Assembly (NCBI RefSeq): GCF_031583595.1
Contig: NZ_CP134145.1
Span: forward strand, 558,001-622,000
Direction of reading: 5' to 3'
Origin: Thalassotalea psychrophila
GTDB taxonomy: Bacteria > Pseudomonadota > Gammaproteobacteria > Enterobacterales > Alteromonadaceae
DNA: 64,000 bases
Below the pieces are notes generated by a model. That model saw nothing but the letters and a program-made list of their open reading frames with translations, was not told the DNA's origin and did not search any database. This document shows, in pieces, positions 37,677 through 47,752 of this stretch (the first letter of the stretch is position 1; every line of letters begins with the position of its first letter). The position numbers were made by a program, and so were the translations under genes.

Positions 37677-39362
37677 TTAATCGTTACCTTGAGTTAAAAT
37701 TTTTCGAATTTTTTCAAATGCTAACACGCCTATAATTTTATCTTTTGATCTGTGATAAATATACACTGCACCTTCACGTTGTTTATATAAAGCAAAATAG
37801 GCTTCAGATAATGTTGCCTGGCTGTCTATAGCTGGCATTATTGTTGATTTAATCGCTCGGTCTTCACCATCTAACGGATGAATGTTCATATCAATTTGCA
37901 CTAATTTATATGTACTTTCTTCATTGTTAGGTTTAATGATCAATTGTTCACCAGGATTTTGCCCTGCGAGTAACCATTTTATTTGGTTGTTATCTGAAGT
38001 ATTAAGTACTTTAAAATTGGTATCCATTTGCGACAGCACGCCATGTTTTTGTAATACGCTTTCTACTGGTGAAGTTCGATAGGGTAACTTTTGAAACTCA
38101 AGTTGTTGTAAAAATATTGAACGATTTTTTAAAAATTGGGCAGAAGTTAAATAGGCCGAGGTAATAACTACCATGGCAGGTAAGGCTAATTGTAATTGAT
38201 TCGATAATTCAATTACGGTCAATAACGCGGCAAGAGGTGCATTCAAAGTAGCTGCCAACATGCCCGCCATTCCCATTAACGCATAATCACCTGCAAAGTT
38301 TACTTCTGGGTACAGCAAACTCACAAAAAAGGCCATTAATGCACCGGCAATAGCACCAATAACTAACGTTGGGCCAATTATCCCGCCGGGCACGCCTAAA
38401 CCAAGCACAGCAACTGTTGCAATAAATTTTGCGACTAAAATTGATATGATGATCAGTAAGTGAAAATTTTGTTCAAGCATTGAGCCGATAACGCTTAAAC
38501 TAGCCCCCATACTTTGCGGTACTAGCAAGCCGACAACGCCCATTATTAATGCCGCTAACACTAAACGGTTTGCCATGTGATACTTTGCTGAAAATTTCAA
38601 TGTGGCAATTAAACTGGTATTGAATAATTTAGCTAAACAACCTAAACCAATACCAAAAATAATTAATAGAGGGTAATGCCAAAATTCGATTTTGATGTAA
38701 GCGAAAAACTCAAATTCGTGATATGGACCAAACACCGCATGGGTGATCATTGAACCAATGATAGAGGCCAGTATTACTGGAATGAATATGTGTAATTTGT
38801 ATTCTCGTAAGATCACTTCCATCACAAAAATAACAGCGGCAAGAGGTGTGTTGAAACTTGCAGAAATGCCAGCAGCCACCCCACAGGCACACAAGGTTCT
38901 TATAGAGTTTTGTGGTAGTGCTAATTTACTACCTAAAAAGCTACTTGAAGCAGCGCCAATGTGTACTGCTGGCCCTTCACGACCCACTGAAAACCCACCA
39001 GCTAAAGCAAAAATACCACCAAAAAATTGGGTCAGGGTATTTTTGAATGGGATAAAACCATAATTGGCTTTCAAGCGGTGTATAACAAATGGAATGCCCA
39101 TTCTTGTATACTTAAATTTTGATATCCAAGCTAAGGCTAAAATAAATAGAACGGCAATAATAGGGGTTATAAATCGATAAAAACCTGATAAAGTGGTGTA
39201 GTCATCGATATTTTCCAGATACAATAATTGTAAAGACTCAATACTTAAACGAAATAATACAATACACAGTGACGCTAAAATGCCGCCAATTAGGCCTATT
39301 AGGCATAATTGCCAGGAAGGCTCCGGCTTGGCTAGCTTGGTTCTAAACGACACTAAAGACAT
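37677..39362 (-). CDS. ClC-family chloride channel/antiporter with C-terminal CBS-like region
   Basis: A 561-residue membrane protein. Ion-path motifs are GREGPAVHIG with the gating Glu, MGIPFV in place of the usual GSGIP, and GVPGGIIGP. About ten to twelve hydrophobic segments run to residue about 420; the soluble tail (about 430-561, ending VIGVLAFEKIRKIL) looks like a CBS-domain region. ClC proteins with the GREGP glutamate usually exchange chloride for protons. The gene is 1 base from hemJ and likely cotranscribed. Confidence 0.92.
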   Translation of the reverse strand: MSLVSFRTKLAKPEPSWQLCLIGLIGGILASLCIVLFRLSIESLQLLYLENIDDYTTLSGFYRFITPIIAVLFILALAWISKFKYTRMGIPFVIHRLKANYGFIPFKNTLTQFFGGIFALAGGFSVGREGPAVHIGAASSSFLGSKLALPQNSIRTLCACGVAAGISASFNTPLAAVIFVMEVILREYKLHIFIPVILASIIGSMITHAVFGPYHEFEFFAYIKIEFWHYPLLIIFGIGLGCLAKLFNTSLIATLKFSAKYHMANRLVLAALIMGVVGLLVPQSMGASLSVIGSMLEQNFHLLIIISILVAKFIATVAVLGLGVPGGIIGPTLVIGAIAGALMAFFVSLLYPEVNFAGDYALMGMAGMLAATLNAPLAALLTVIELSNQLQLALPAMVVITSAYLTSAQFLKNRSIFLQQLEFQKLPYRTSPVESVLQKHGVLSQMDTNFKVLNTSDNNQIKWLLAGQNPGEQLIIKPNNEESTYKLVQIDMNIHPLDGEDRAIKSTIMPAIDSQATLSEAYFALYKQREGAVYIYHRSKDKIIGVLAFEKIRKILTQGND

Positions 39363-39447
39363 GTGTTACCTTTGTTACTATTATTTTTGTTAGCTTACAA
39401 TTTTGTTGAACAAGTTTAACATACTTAAATTAGATAATACCTTAAAA

Positions 39448-40173
39448 ATGAATTGGTTAAAAAAAATAACAATATTAGACCTGCATCAACGATATGGCGC
39501 ATTTAAATTACTAATAACCACTGGATTAGTACTGTTTGTGGTTATCGTACTTGCTTATAAAGCCGGAAATTTTTATCAAAAACATCAGAATCGACTTATT
39601 GCCGAGCAAACTGAACGACTTGATAAGCTTTATCAAAAAAATGAGCAAGTACAAAGTGAATTAAATACTTTGCAAGTAGAACTAGAGATAGAACGTCTTG
39701 CTAATCAAAAAGCACAACAAGCGTTGAGAAGTATAGAAGATGATCACTTTTCTTTGAAAAAAGAACTCGCTTTTTATGAGAAAATAATGGCGCCTGAAAA
39801 ACAGGCAAATGGCATTATTATTGATGAGGTTGAAATCACTCCAAGTGCCAGTGATAACCATTATCGAATTCGTGTTGTTTTAGTACAACAACAAAAAAGC
39901 AAGCGTTATGCTAAAGGTCGAGTTGATATAACTTTTGCCGGTAGTTTGGTTAATCGTCCGGCTACAATCAACATTACCAAAATGACCGAGCTTGATAAAA
40001 ACTCATTAGCGTTTAGCTTTCAATATTTTCAAGTAATTGAAGCTGAGTTTACTTTACCGAAAGATTTTGTTCCTGAAAAAATAGATGTATCGGCAATTTT
40101 GCCTGCAGGTAAGTGGCAAAAGTACCATCGTTTAGATGAAAGCTACCCTTGGAAAACAGCTAAAACTGGTTAA
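39448..40173 (+). CDS. DUF6776-like membrane protein with coiled coil
   Basis: A 241-residue protein from the ATG at 39448; in-frame TTG codons from 39403 are the alternative start. One membrane helix (about 20-42) is followed by a coiled coil (about 48-105, ERLDKLYQKNEQVQSEL) and a C-terminal beta domain. It is a conserved neighbour of erpA in related bacteria. The function is unknown. A role in envelope scaffolding would be a guess from its shape only. Confidence 0.7.
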   Translation: MNWLKKITILDLHQRYGAFKLLITTGLVLFVVIVLAYKAGNFYQKHQNRLIAEQTERLDKLYQKNEQVQSELNTLQVELEIERLANQKAQQALRSIEDDHFSLKKELAFYEKIMAPEKQANGIIIDEVEITPSASDNHYRIRVVLVQQQKSKRYAKGRVDITFAGSLVNRPATINITKMTELDKNSLAFSFQYFQVIEAEFTLPKDFVPEKIDVSAILPAGKWQKYHRLDESYPWKTAKTG

Positions 40174-40279
40174 TAGTTCCCTGTTTAGCAATAATACTTG
40201 ATTAAATTGCTCAGGTTTAAGATAATCCGCAAATACTAATCTATTCAAGATTTATTGCCGTAATTTTAAGAAGTAAACT

Positions 40280-40621
40280 ATGTCAGATACCCAGTTACCA
40301 ATTCAATTCAGTGATGCTGCTGCTAAAAAAGTAAAAGTGCTAATTAGCGAAGAAGAGAATCCGGAGTTAAAACTTCGAGTTTATGTTACTGGTGGTGGCT
40401 GTTCTGGTTTTCAATACGGTTTCACTTTCGATGAAAAAGTGAATGATGGCGATATGACTATAGTAAAAGAAGGCGTAACTATGGTGGTTGATCCGATGAG
40501 TTTGCAATACCTTGTTGGTGGTACAGTTGACTATATCGAAGGCTTAGAAGGTAGTCGCTTCTTGGTAGATAACCCAAATGCTGAAACAACTTGTGGTTGT
40601 GGCTCTTCTTTTTCTATCTAA
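40280..40621 (+). CDS. erpA: Iron-sulfur cluster insertion protein ErpA
   Basis: An A-type carrier of 113 residues that hands Fe-S clusters to target enzymes, including those of isoprenoid synthesis. The three conserved cysteines are C41 (GGGCSGF), C105 and C107 (CGCG). The N-terminal [15 protein letters not shown] and the length match ErpA better than IscA or SufA. It is a single gene. Confidence 0.95.
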   Translation: MSDTQLPIQFSDAAAKKVKVLISEEENPELKLRVYVTGGGCSGFQYGFTFDEKVNDGDMTIVKEGVTMVVDPMSLQYLVGGTVDYIEGLEGSRFLVDNPNAETTCGCGSSFSI

Positions 40622-40738
40622 AAAAACTGCGTACAGCATAAAAAAGTAGCAATTATGTAAATTAATTGCTGCTAAAATCCCTCACTTCGTTTTATACTAA
40701 CTTCATAACATAAAAAGATTTTTTATTTTGGGGAAGGT

Positions 40739-41815
40739 ATGCGTTTAAACAGCCAATGGCTGGCACAGCGTCCATATATTATTGCTATTGCGATTTCTTT
40801 GTTGCTGCTTATTTGGTTAGCAACCGGTATAGGCAATGGTAAAGTAAACCCTGATTTAGTCGCTGAAAAAACAGCCCCTATTGCAAAAGTGCAAGTGGAA
40901 ACATTCCATGCGGTACAAGTTGCTAATACAGTATCGTTGTATGGTCGCACTGAACCCGACCGATTCGTTACGCTTCAAGCCCAGGTAAAAGGCGCTATTA
41001 CCAAAGTGCATGCCCAGCGCGGTAGCTTTGTAAAAAGAGGCGATGTGATAGCAACTATTGCATTAAACGATTTACCAGCAAAATTAGAACACTTCCAACA
41101 ATTACTTCGACAAAGACGTGTAGATTATTACGGCGCCAAAAAACTATTACAAGGTGGTTATCAAGGTGAGTCAGCGCTCGCACAACGATTATCTGATGTT
41201 ACTGACGCGAAAGCTGAGCTTGCCCGTATAGAAACTGATATCGCTAATACCACATTGGTTGCCCCTTTTGATGGGGTATTAAACGAGCGATTTGTAGAAG
41301 TAGGTGACTACGTGGGTATTGGTGACGATATAGCCATTGTTGCCGATTTAGATCCGTTAGTAATTAGGGCCCATGTAACAGAAAATCAAGTGAGTTTAAT
41401 AAAAGAAGGCCAAATTGCTGCGATTACGTTATTAGGTGAGCGTGAAATAAAAGGAAAATTACGTTATATCGCCAGTGTCGCTAATGAAAAAACCAATACC
41501 TTTAAAGCTGAAATTGCTATCGAAAATCATGATTACCGTTACTTTGCCGGTATTAGCTCTGAAGTAGAGTTACCGTTAGCTATGGTTTCAGCGATTAAAA
41601 TTTCTCCGGCGTTATTAGCACTGGATGAAAAAGGCAATATTGGTGTTAAGTCTGTTGTTGACAATAAAGTGGTTTTTACCAAAATTAACATCGTAAAAAG
41701 CGATGAATCTGGTGTTTGGTTAAAAGGCCTTTCAGAACAAGAGCAAATTATTACCCTTGGACAAGGCTTTGTGCGCCCAGGTGATACTGTAAATCCTATT
41801 ACAGTGGAACAATAA
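40739..41815 (+). CDS. RND efflux periplasmic adaptor, second system
   Basis: A 358-residue membrane-fusion protein. One N-terminal membrane helix (about 11-28) is followed by a lipoyl half (LQAQVKGAITKVHAQRGSFVKRGDVIATI), a short helical hairpin, the second lipoyl half (TLVAPFDGVLNERFVEVGDYVGIGD) and beta domains. It lies six bases before the pump gene. A short hairpin is too small for self-sufficient TolC docking, but the partner may be encoded elsewhere. Confidence 0.92.
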   Translation: MRLNSQWLAQRPYIIAIAISLLLLIWLATGIGNGKVNPDLVAEKTAPIAKVQVETFHAVQVANTVSLYGRTEPDRFVTLQAQVKGAITKVHAQRGSFVKRGDVIATIALNDLPAKLEHFQQLLRQRRVDYYGAKKLLQGGYQGESALAQRLSDVTDAKAELARIETDIANTTLVAPFDGVLNERFVEVGDYVGIGDDIAIVADLDPLVIRAHVTENQVSLIKEGQIAAITLLGEREIKGKLRYIASVANEKTNTFKAEIAIENHDYRYFAGISSEVELPLAMVSAIKISPALLALDEKGNIGVKSVVDNKVVFTKINIVKSDESGVWLKGLSEQEQIITLGQGFVRPGDTVNPITVEQ

Positions 41816-41821
41816 GCAAGT

Positions 41822-44800
41822 ATGTTAACGCTTATCGACTCAGCCTTATACCGAACTCGTTCGGTTATGATGATATTTATTTTATTGCTAATTGCTGGCG
41901 GTATTACCTACAACAATATCCCTAAAGAGTCGAATCCTGACGTAACTATTCCGCAAATATATGTTTCTATTGTTCATGACGGTATTTCCCCTGAAGATGC
42001 AGAGCGCATGTTGGTTCGTCCAATGGAAAACGAGCTTAAATCGATTGAAGGTATAAAAGAAATGCATGCCTCGGCGAGTGAAGGTTATGCCAATATTCGC
42101 ATGGAGTTTATCGCGGGTTTTGATGCCAAAGAAGCGCTGTCTTCGGTGCGCGATAAAGTCACTTTAGCAAAAGCTAAGCTTCCTGATGAATCAGAAGAGC
42201 CGGTAGTTAAACAAGTGACTATGGCAAGCGTGGAACCCGCAGTAACGGTATTTTTATCTGGACCGGTTAGTGAGCGTGGCTTAGTTACCATCGCCCGAGA
42301 CTTAGAAGATAAAATTGCCAGCATGACGCAAGTACTTGAAGTGGAAATTGGCGGCGATCGTGAAGATATGGTTGAGATAATTGTCGACCCATTATTGATG
42401 GAAAGCTACGGCCTTGATCAAAACGATATTTATAACTTAGTTGAGCGTAACAACCGCTTAGTTCCTGCCGGTACAATGGATAATGGTAAAGGGCGTTTTG
42501 CCATTAAAGTACCTTCAGTATTTGAAACTGTAAAAGACTTACTTGAGTTGCCAATTAAAGTTGATGGCGACAGAGTTGTTACTTTCCAAGATGTATCTAT
42601 AGTGCGTAGAGCTTACAAAGATCCTACAAGTTATGCTCGCCTTAACGGTGAACGTGCAATTTCAATTGAAGTGAAAAAACGCCCAGGACAAAACATTATT
42701 GAAACTGTTGATAATGTAAAAGCCTTGATAGAACGTGAACGCAAATTTTGGCCTGATCATATTTTGGTAAATTATACCGGTGACCAATCTAGGCATGTAA
42801 AAGATATGCTGAGTGATTTACAAAACAATGTAATCTCAGCTGTATTGCTTGTGGTAATAGTCATTGTTGCAGCCTTAGGTGCCAGAACCGCAATGTTAGT
42901 TGGCTTATCTATTCCGGGGTCATTTCTTACCGGCATTTTAGTACTTGCCATTTTTGGCTTAACAGTAAATATTGTTGTGCTGTTTGCCTTAATAATGGCG
43001 GTAGGAATGTTAGTCGATGGCGCCATAGTGGTCACTGAATTTGCCGATAGGCAAATGAGCGAAGGTATTCCAAAGCAGCAGGCTTATGCATTAGCCGCAA
43101 AACGTATGGCATGGCCAATTATTGCATCGACAGCGACAACTTTGGCAGCATTTGCGCCATTGTTATTCTGGCCTGGCATAATGGGTGAGTTTATGAAATT
43201 TATGCCTATTACCTTGATTGCCGTGCTTAGCGCATCTTTGTTCATGGCACTCATTTTTGTACCAACTATGGGCACATTATGGGGTAAAAGTAGGGTAATT
43301 ACAGAGCAAGAAAAGCAACAACTTATTCAAGCAGAAGAAGGCGATATAACGAAACTGAAAGGGTTTCTAGGTAAATATATTTCAGTACTTACTGTAGCAA
43401 TCACTCATCCATTGAAAGTGTTGCTGGTGACTTTAGTATTCGCTGCTGCGGTGATGGGAAATTACATTGGTTCAGGGTTAGGCAGCGAATTTTTTCCTGA
43501 GATCGAACCCGAGGGTATTAACTTAACCGTGCGCTCATATGGTGATTTGTCGATTGATGAAAAAGATTTGATCATGAAAGAAATTGAACACAGAATATTA
43601 GATTTACAAGCCATTAAATCACTTTATTCTATAACTGGCGGAAATGACTTGGTTGGCAACCTGCGCATTAATTTAACCAATTGGCAATTTAGGCCGCCTG
43701 CTAATGAGCTTGTTGCAGAGTTGCATCGTCGTTTAGACAGCTATGCCGGAGTTGAGGTAGAAGTTAGAAAAGACAAAATGGGGCCACAGCAAGGTAAAGA
43801 TTTGATTTTGGAACTCTCATCAAGGTATCCAGATAAATTACAAGACGCTGTTCGCAAAGTGAGAGCAGCATTACAACTTAACCCTAAATTTACCAATGTT
43901 GAAGATGGTGGCTCAAAGCCTGGGATAGAATGGCAACTTAAAGTTAACCGAGCATTAGCGGCAACTTTCAGTGCCGATGCCACTTTAGTGGGTACCTCGG
44001 TGCAAATGGTAACTAATGGTTTAAAACTAGGTGAGTATCGCCCAGATGATGTAGACGATGAATTGGATATTCGGGTACGTTTTCCTGCTGAAAAGCGCAG
44101 TATTAGTCGTTTAGATGAATTACGCTTAAAAACTAAAGATGGTCTGGTGCCAATGACCAATTTTGTTAATAAAAATGCTGCTCAAAAAATTGATGCCATT
44201 AAACGGGTTGACTCTAAGCGAGTGATAACTATCCGGGCTGATTTGATCCCTGGTGCCCAATTATCTACAGAGTTACCTTTGTTACAAACACAAATGACAA
44301 CCCTTGATATTGATTGGTTAACCGTGGCTGTAGCTGTGAAAGGGCAAAATGAAGACCAACAAGAGTCGGAAGATTTTTTAGGTAACGCCTTTGCGGTGGC
44401 ACTGTTTGTTATGGCAATTATTTTAGTTACGCAATTCAATAGTTTTTATCAGGCTATGCTAATACTTTCAGCTGTACTGTTTTCAACTGTTGGCGTATTT
44501 TTAGCATTGTTGGTGGTTGGTAAACCTTTTGGTATTGTTATGTCAGGCCTAGGTGTAATTGCTTTAGCTGGTATAGTGGTAAATAATAATATCGTATTAA
44601 TAGATACTTATAACGTGCTTAAAGCATCAGGATTAAATGCTAAGGAAGCGATTTTAAGAACGGGTGCGCAGCGTTTAAGACCTGTTTTGTTAACTACCAT
44701 CACAACAATATTAGGTTTAATGCCGATGGTAATGCAAATGAATATTGATTTTGTTAGCAGAGAGATAAGTTTTGGCTCACCTTCCACACAATGGTGGGCA

Positions 44801-44950
44801 CAGCTTGCAACGGCCGTAGCTGGCGGCTTGGCTTTTGCCACTGTACTTACCTTGGTACTTACCCCATGTTTATTGGCATTAAGAGACTATAAACAAGAGA
44901 AAAAATCGAAACAGCAATGGGCTGTAGCACCTGCTTACGAAGAAGTTTGA
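41822..44950 (+). CDS. RND efflux pump permease, second system
   Basis: A 1042-residue pump. The TM4 site has Asp399 (MLVDGAIVVTEF), one Asp in place of the usual pair, and the second repeat has GIVVNNNIVLIDTYN. The start MLTLIDSALYRTRSVM and NIPKESNPDVTIPQIYV are typical of the marine AcrB/HAE-like clade. No outer-membrane factor gene is next to it, so it must share one, perhaps that at 853. Substrates are unknown. Confidence 0.92.
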   Translation: MLTLIDSALYRTRSVMMIFILLLIAGGITYNNIPKESNPDVTIPQIYVSIVHDGISPEDAERMLVRPMENELKSIEGIKEMHASASEGYANIRMEFIAGFDAKEALSSVRDKVTLAKAKLPDESEEPVVKQVTMASVEPAVTVFLSGPVSERGLVTIARDLEDKIASMTQVLEVEIGGDREDMVEIIVDPLLMESYGLDQNDIYNLVERNNRLVPAGTMDNGKGRFAIKVPSVFETVKDLLELPIKVDGDRVVTFQDVSIVRRAYKDPTSYARLNGERAISIEVKKRPGQNIIETVDNVKALIERERKFWPDHILVNYTGDQSRHVKDMLSDLQNNVISAVLLVVIVIVAALGARTAMLVGLSIPGSFLTGILVLAIFGLTVNIVVLFALIMAVGMLVDGAIVVTEFADRQMSEGIPKQQAYALAAKRMAWPIIASTATTLAAFAPLLFWPGIMGEFMKFMPITLIAVLSASLFMALIFVPTMGTLWGKSRVITEQEKQQLIQAEEGDITKLKGFLGKYISVLTVAITHPLKVLLVTLVFAAAVMGNYIGSGLGSEFFPEIEPEGINLTVRSYGDLSIDEKDLIMKEIEHRILDLQAIKSLYSITGGNDLVGNLRINLTNWQFRPPANELVAELHRRLDSYAGVEVEVRKDKMGPQQGKDLILELSSRYPDKLQDAVRKVRAALQLNPKFTNVEDGGSKPGIEWQLKVNRALAATFSADATLVGTSVQMVTNGLKLGEYRPDDVDDELDIRVRFPAEKRSISRLDELRLKTKDGLVPMTNFVNKNAAQKIDAIKRVDSKRVITIRADLIPGAQLSTELPLLQTQMTTLDIDWLTVAVAVKGQNEDQQESEDFLGNAFAVALFVMAIILVTQFNSFYQAMLILSAVLFSTVGVFLALLVVGKPFGIVMSGLGVIALAGIVVNNNIVLIDTYNVLKASGLNAKEAILRTGAQRLRPVLLTTITTILGLMPMVMQMNIDFVSREISFGSPSTQWWAQLATAVAGGLAFATVLTLVLTPCLLALRDYKQEKKSKQQWAVAPAYEEV

Positions 44951-45060
44951 TAGCAACACTCACTGAGTGTGAAAAAATTAATTAGATTTGTTATAGTCCC
45001 CTCCATCATAATACCAATCTGCGATTGCGATAACCACATTTCAAGTTTTAGGGAACCATT

Positions 45061-46458
45061 TTGAAAATAACATTAAAAAGTGCTTTGCTTTGCATAGCAG
45101 CTCTTTTGACATTTACTGTTCAAGCCAAGTATTTAAATGAAACAGAGCAACAACATATAAACGACCTAAAGCAAACAGCGCTACAGTCAGATCTTGCTTA
45201 TCAAATAGAAGAGTCGTTAACAACTGAAGTTGGCGCAAGAATGATTGGCACAGAAGGTGATAAACGAGCCATCGCTTGGGCCGTTGATAAAATGAACACG
45301 TTAGGTTTTGACAAAGTTTGGACTGAAGAGGTTGGTCATTATCAATGGATACGTGGTGATGTTGAAGCGAAAGTCTTAGCTCCTTTTCCACAACCAATTA
45401 AAGCGATTGCTTTAGGTGAAAGTGTTGGTACAGGTGAAAAAGGTATTCAAGCTGAAGTGGTACATTTTAACACGTTGGCTGATTTACAAGCAGCTGAAAT
45501 AGGAAGCTTAACCAATAAAATAGCTTTTGTTTCTTACCGTATGAAGCGTTTTAAAACCGGTAAAGGATATGGCAAAGCTGTTGGCGCACGAGTAAAGGGA
45601 GCTGCCGTTGCTGCTGAAAAAGGCGCTATTGGCTTTATTATGCGTTCAGTTGGTACCGACAATAATCGCACTCCGCACACTGGTATCACCCGTTATAAAA
45701 ATGGTGTAACAAGAATACCTGCTGTTGCGCTTGCCAATCCTGATGCTGATTTATTGGTAAACCAGTTTAAACGTGAAAAGAAAGTGGAGTTTTACCTAAA
45801 AGTTACCGCCATGCGTAACGAAGTGGTAGCTGTTCGTGGAGCTAACGTTATTGGTGAAATTACTGGTAGTGAATTTCCGGAGCAAATCGTTGCTTTAGGC
45901 GCCCACCTTGATAGTTGGGATGTTGGCACCGGCGCTATTGATGATGGATTAGGTGTGTCTATGGTTATGGCGGCTACTGCCCATATTGCTAAATTACCAG
46001 AGCGTCCAAAGCGTACTATTCGAGTGATTCTATTTGCCGGCGAAGAAGTAGGTTTATTAGGCGCTAAGCAATACATAATTGATCATAAAGATAACTTGAA
46101 AAATCATTCTATCGCTGCCGAGTGGGATTTCGGTTTAGGTAAAATTTATTCAATGCAATCTGGTGTTGGTGAAAAAGCTGTGCCAGCCATAGCTGAATTA
46201 GCAACCTACCTTGAGTCTTTAGGTGTTGCTTATAACAAAGGTAATAAAGGTCGCGGTCAATCAGATATGGGCGCTGTAACAGATAAAGGTGTGCCAGCAA
46301 TGAACTTTTCGCCAGATGGCACGACTTATTTTGATATTCACCATACAGAGAATGACACTTTAGATAAAGTTGATGCTAAAGACCTACAGCAAAATACCGC
46401 TGTTTATACAGTGTTTGCTTATTTCGCCGCGCAAGTAGGTGTTGATTTTAGAAAGTAA
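45061..46458 (+). CDS. Secreted M28-family zinc peptidase
   Basis: A 465-residue protein with a signal peptide (about 1-22) from a TTG start at 45061 with GGGA upstream. Zinc and catalytic residues fit M28: His282 and Asp284 (GAHLDSWD), Asp294-Asp295 (AIDDG), Glu328-Glu329 (AGEEVGLLGA) and His427-His428 (DIHHTEND). An insert with a PA-like domain (EVVHFNTLADLQ to VALANPDAD) sits between the N-terminus and the catalytic domain. It resembles carboxypeptidase Q and bacterial aminopeptidases and likely works in the periplasm or outside. Confidence 0.9.
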   Translation: MKITLKSALLCIAALLTFTVQAKYLNETEQQHINDLKQTALQSDLAYQIEESLTTEVGARMIGTEGDKRAIAWAVDKMNTLGFDKVWTEEVGHYQWIRGDVEAKVLAPFPQPIKAIALGESVGTGEKGIQAEVVHFNTLADLQAAEIGSLTNKIAFVSYRMKRFKTGKGYGKAVGARVKGAAVAAEKGAIGFIMRSVGTDNNRTPHTGITRYKNGVTRIPAVALANPDADLLVNQFKREKKVEFYLKVTAMRNEVVAVRGANVIGEITGSEFPEQIVALGAHLDSWDVGTGAIDDGLGVSMVMAATAHIAKLPERPKRTIRVILFAGEEVGLLGAKQYIIDHKDNLKNHSIAAEWDFGLGKIYSMQSGVGEKAVPAIAELATYLESLGVAYNKGNKGRGQSDMGAVTDKGVPAMNFSPDGTTYFDIHHTENDTLDKVDAKDLQQNTAVYTVFAYFAAQVGVDFRK

Positions 46459-46483
46459 AACAATAGCTTATAGTGTATAAGAT

Positions 46484-46514
46484 AAAGGTTAGCATTTGGC
46501 TAACCTTTTTTTTT
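46484..46514 (+). terminator. Rho-independent terminator of the M28 peptidase gene
   Basis: AAAGGTTAGC and GCTAACCTTT pair around a short loop and run into a long T-tract. Confidence 0.9.
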
Positions 46515-46520
46515 GATTCA

Positions 46521-46775
46521 AGGATGAATCAATGCAAATCGCCATGGATGGCATTAGATTTGTAAAAGGATGAATCAATGCAAATCGCCATGGATGGCAA
46601 TAGATTTGTAAAGGATGAATCAATGCAAATCGCCATGGACCATTCTTACGCATCCTCGGCAATTGCTCCCTGCATTGCTCTAATATACAACGTCCATGTT
46701 GAAAATGCGTTCACGGCATACGCAACTTCCATGTTGCAAACGGCAATAGATTTGTAAAGGTTGAATCAATGCAAT
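46521..46775. repeat. 45-46 bp tandem repeat, interrupted third unit
   Basis: The unit begins AGGATGAATCAATGCAAATC, contains CGCCATGGATGGC and ends TAGATTTGTAAA. Unit 1 starts at 46521, unit 2 at 46567 and unit 3 at 46612. Unit 3 is split after ATGGA by about 102 unrelated bases (46640-46741), then continues with GGCAATAGATTTGTAAA. A partial fourth unit follows. A related array sits at 56769. Both lie directly behind a terminator's T-run and TGATTCA. Confidence 0.8.
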
Positions 46776-46835
46776 TTTTCATTCAGTAGTCTAAGATGGT
46801 AAAAGTCAGTTGTTTAGTTTAATTAAGGAATATGC

Positions 46836-47702
46836 ATGTCGAATTTATGGAAAATAATATCAGCGTTAACTCTGCTCTCAATTAGTTTTATTAGTGTTGC
46901 CGATGCACCTGTCTGGCAGGTCAGTAAAAATGGCGAAACTGTTTATTTTGGCGGTACTGTTCATGTACTAAGTGAAAGCGATTACCCTCTACCTAAAGAA
47001 TTTGATACCGCATATGAGAAATCATCCATATTAGTTTTTGAAATGGATATGAGTCTAACCCAAACAATGGAGTTTCAGCAGAAGATGCTGCAACAAATGA
47101 CCTATCAGGATGGTAGGACGTATGCTGACGATCTAAAACCTGAAACGGTTAAAAAATTAAATGCCTATATGGAAAGCAAAGGTATTCCAGTGGCTAATTT
47201 GCAAATGTTCAAACCCTCTATGCTTTCAGTTACATTAACTATGGTAGAGCTGCAGCGTTTGGGATTAGGTGGCACTGGCGTTGACGCATTTTTTAATACA
47301 AAAGGTGTTACAGATAAAAAGTCATTTAAATATTTAGAGCTACCTGAACAGCAAATTTCTTATTTGGCTAATATGGGCAAGGGCTACGAAGATGAATTAA
47401 TTAACTACACCCTTGATGACATGAATAAGCTAGCAACTGTAATGCAACAAATGAAGGATGCATGGCGAGTAGGTGATAATGAAGAGCTTTATAACGTTGC
47501 CGGTAAAGAATGGCAGGAAAAATTTCCTAAGTCGTATAATCAGCTCCTTGTTGAACGCAATAATAACTGGATGCCAGCGGTTGAAGGGTATTTCAACACT
47601 AAGGAAATTGAATTTGTTTTAGTCGGTGCAATGCATTTAGTCGGCAAAGAAGGTGTATTAAGTCAACTCGAAGCAAAGGGTTATACGGTTAAGCAGCTTT
47701 AA
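46836..47702 (+). CDS. TraB/GumN-family protein (secreted)
   Basis: A 288-residue protein with a signal peptide (about 1-23, ending SVADA). The family motifs are VYFGGTVHVLSESDYPLP near the start and FVLVGAMHLVGKEGVLSQLEAKGY at the end, each with a Gly-x-x-His that are thought to form a metal-dependent protease-like site (GTVH and GAMH). Homologues include GumN and eukaryotic TraB/Tiki proteins. A substrate in bacteria is not known. Confidence 0.88.
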   Translation: MSNLWKIISALTLLSISFISVADAPVWQVSKNGETVYFGGTVHVLSESDYPLPKEFDTAYEKSSILVFEMDMSLTQTMEFQQKMLQQMTYQDGRTYADDLKPETVKKLNAYMESKGIPVANLQMFKPSMLSVTLTMVELQRLGLGGTGVDAFFNTKGVTDKKSFKYLELPEQQISYLANMGKGYEDELINYTLDDMNKLATVMQQMKDAWRVGDNEELYNVAGKEWQEKFPKSYNQLLVERNNNWMPAVEGYFNTKEIEFVLVGAMHLVGKEGVLSQLEAKGYTVKQL

Positions 47703-47752
47703 GGCTTTAGGGCTATAAGGCTATTAGGCATGCAGCCTTGCAGCTTACAGCT

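Larger units (their letters stand above)
46459..46835. other. Gene-free stretch with terminator and tandem repeat
   Basis: It contains the terminator of the peptidase gene, a tandem repeat that starts in the tail of that terminator, and about 50 bases of leader for the next gene with AAGGA before the ATG at 46836. Confidence 0.8.

Noticed and set aside
44951..44980. Terminator after the second RND pump (ACACTCA/TGAGTGT)
   Set aside because: The loop is too small and no T-run follows on the coding strand.
46521..46775. Possible CRISPR array
   Set aside because: The units are direct tandem copies with no unique spacers, and no cas gene is near.
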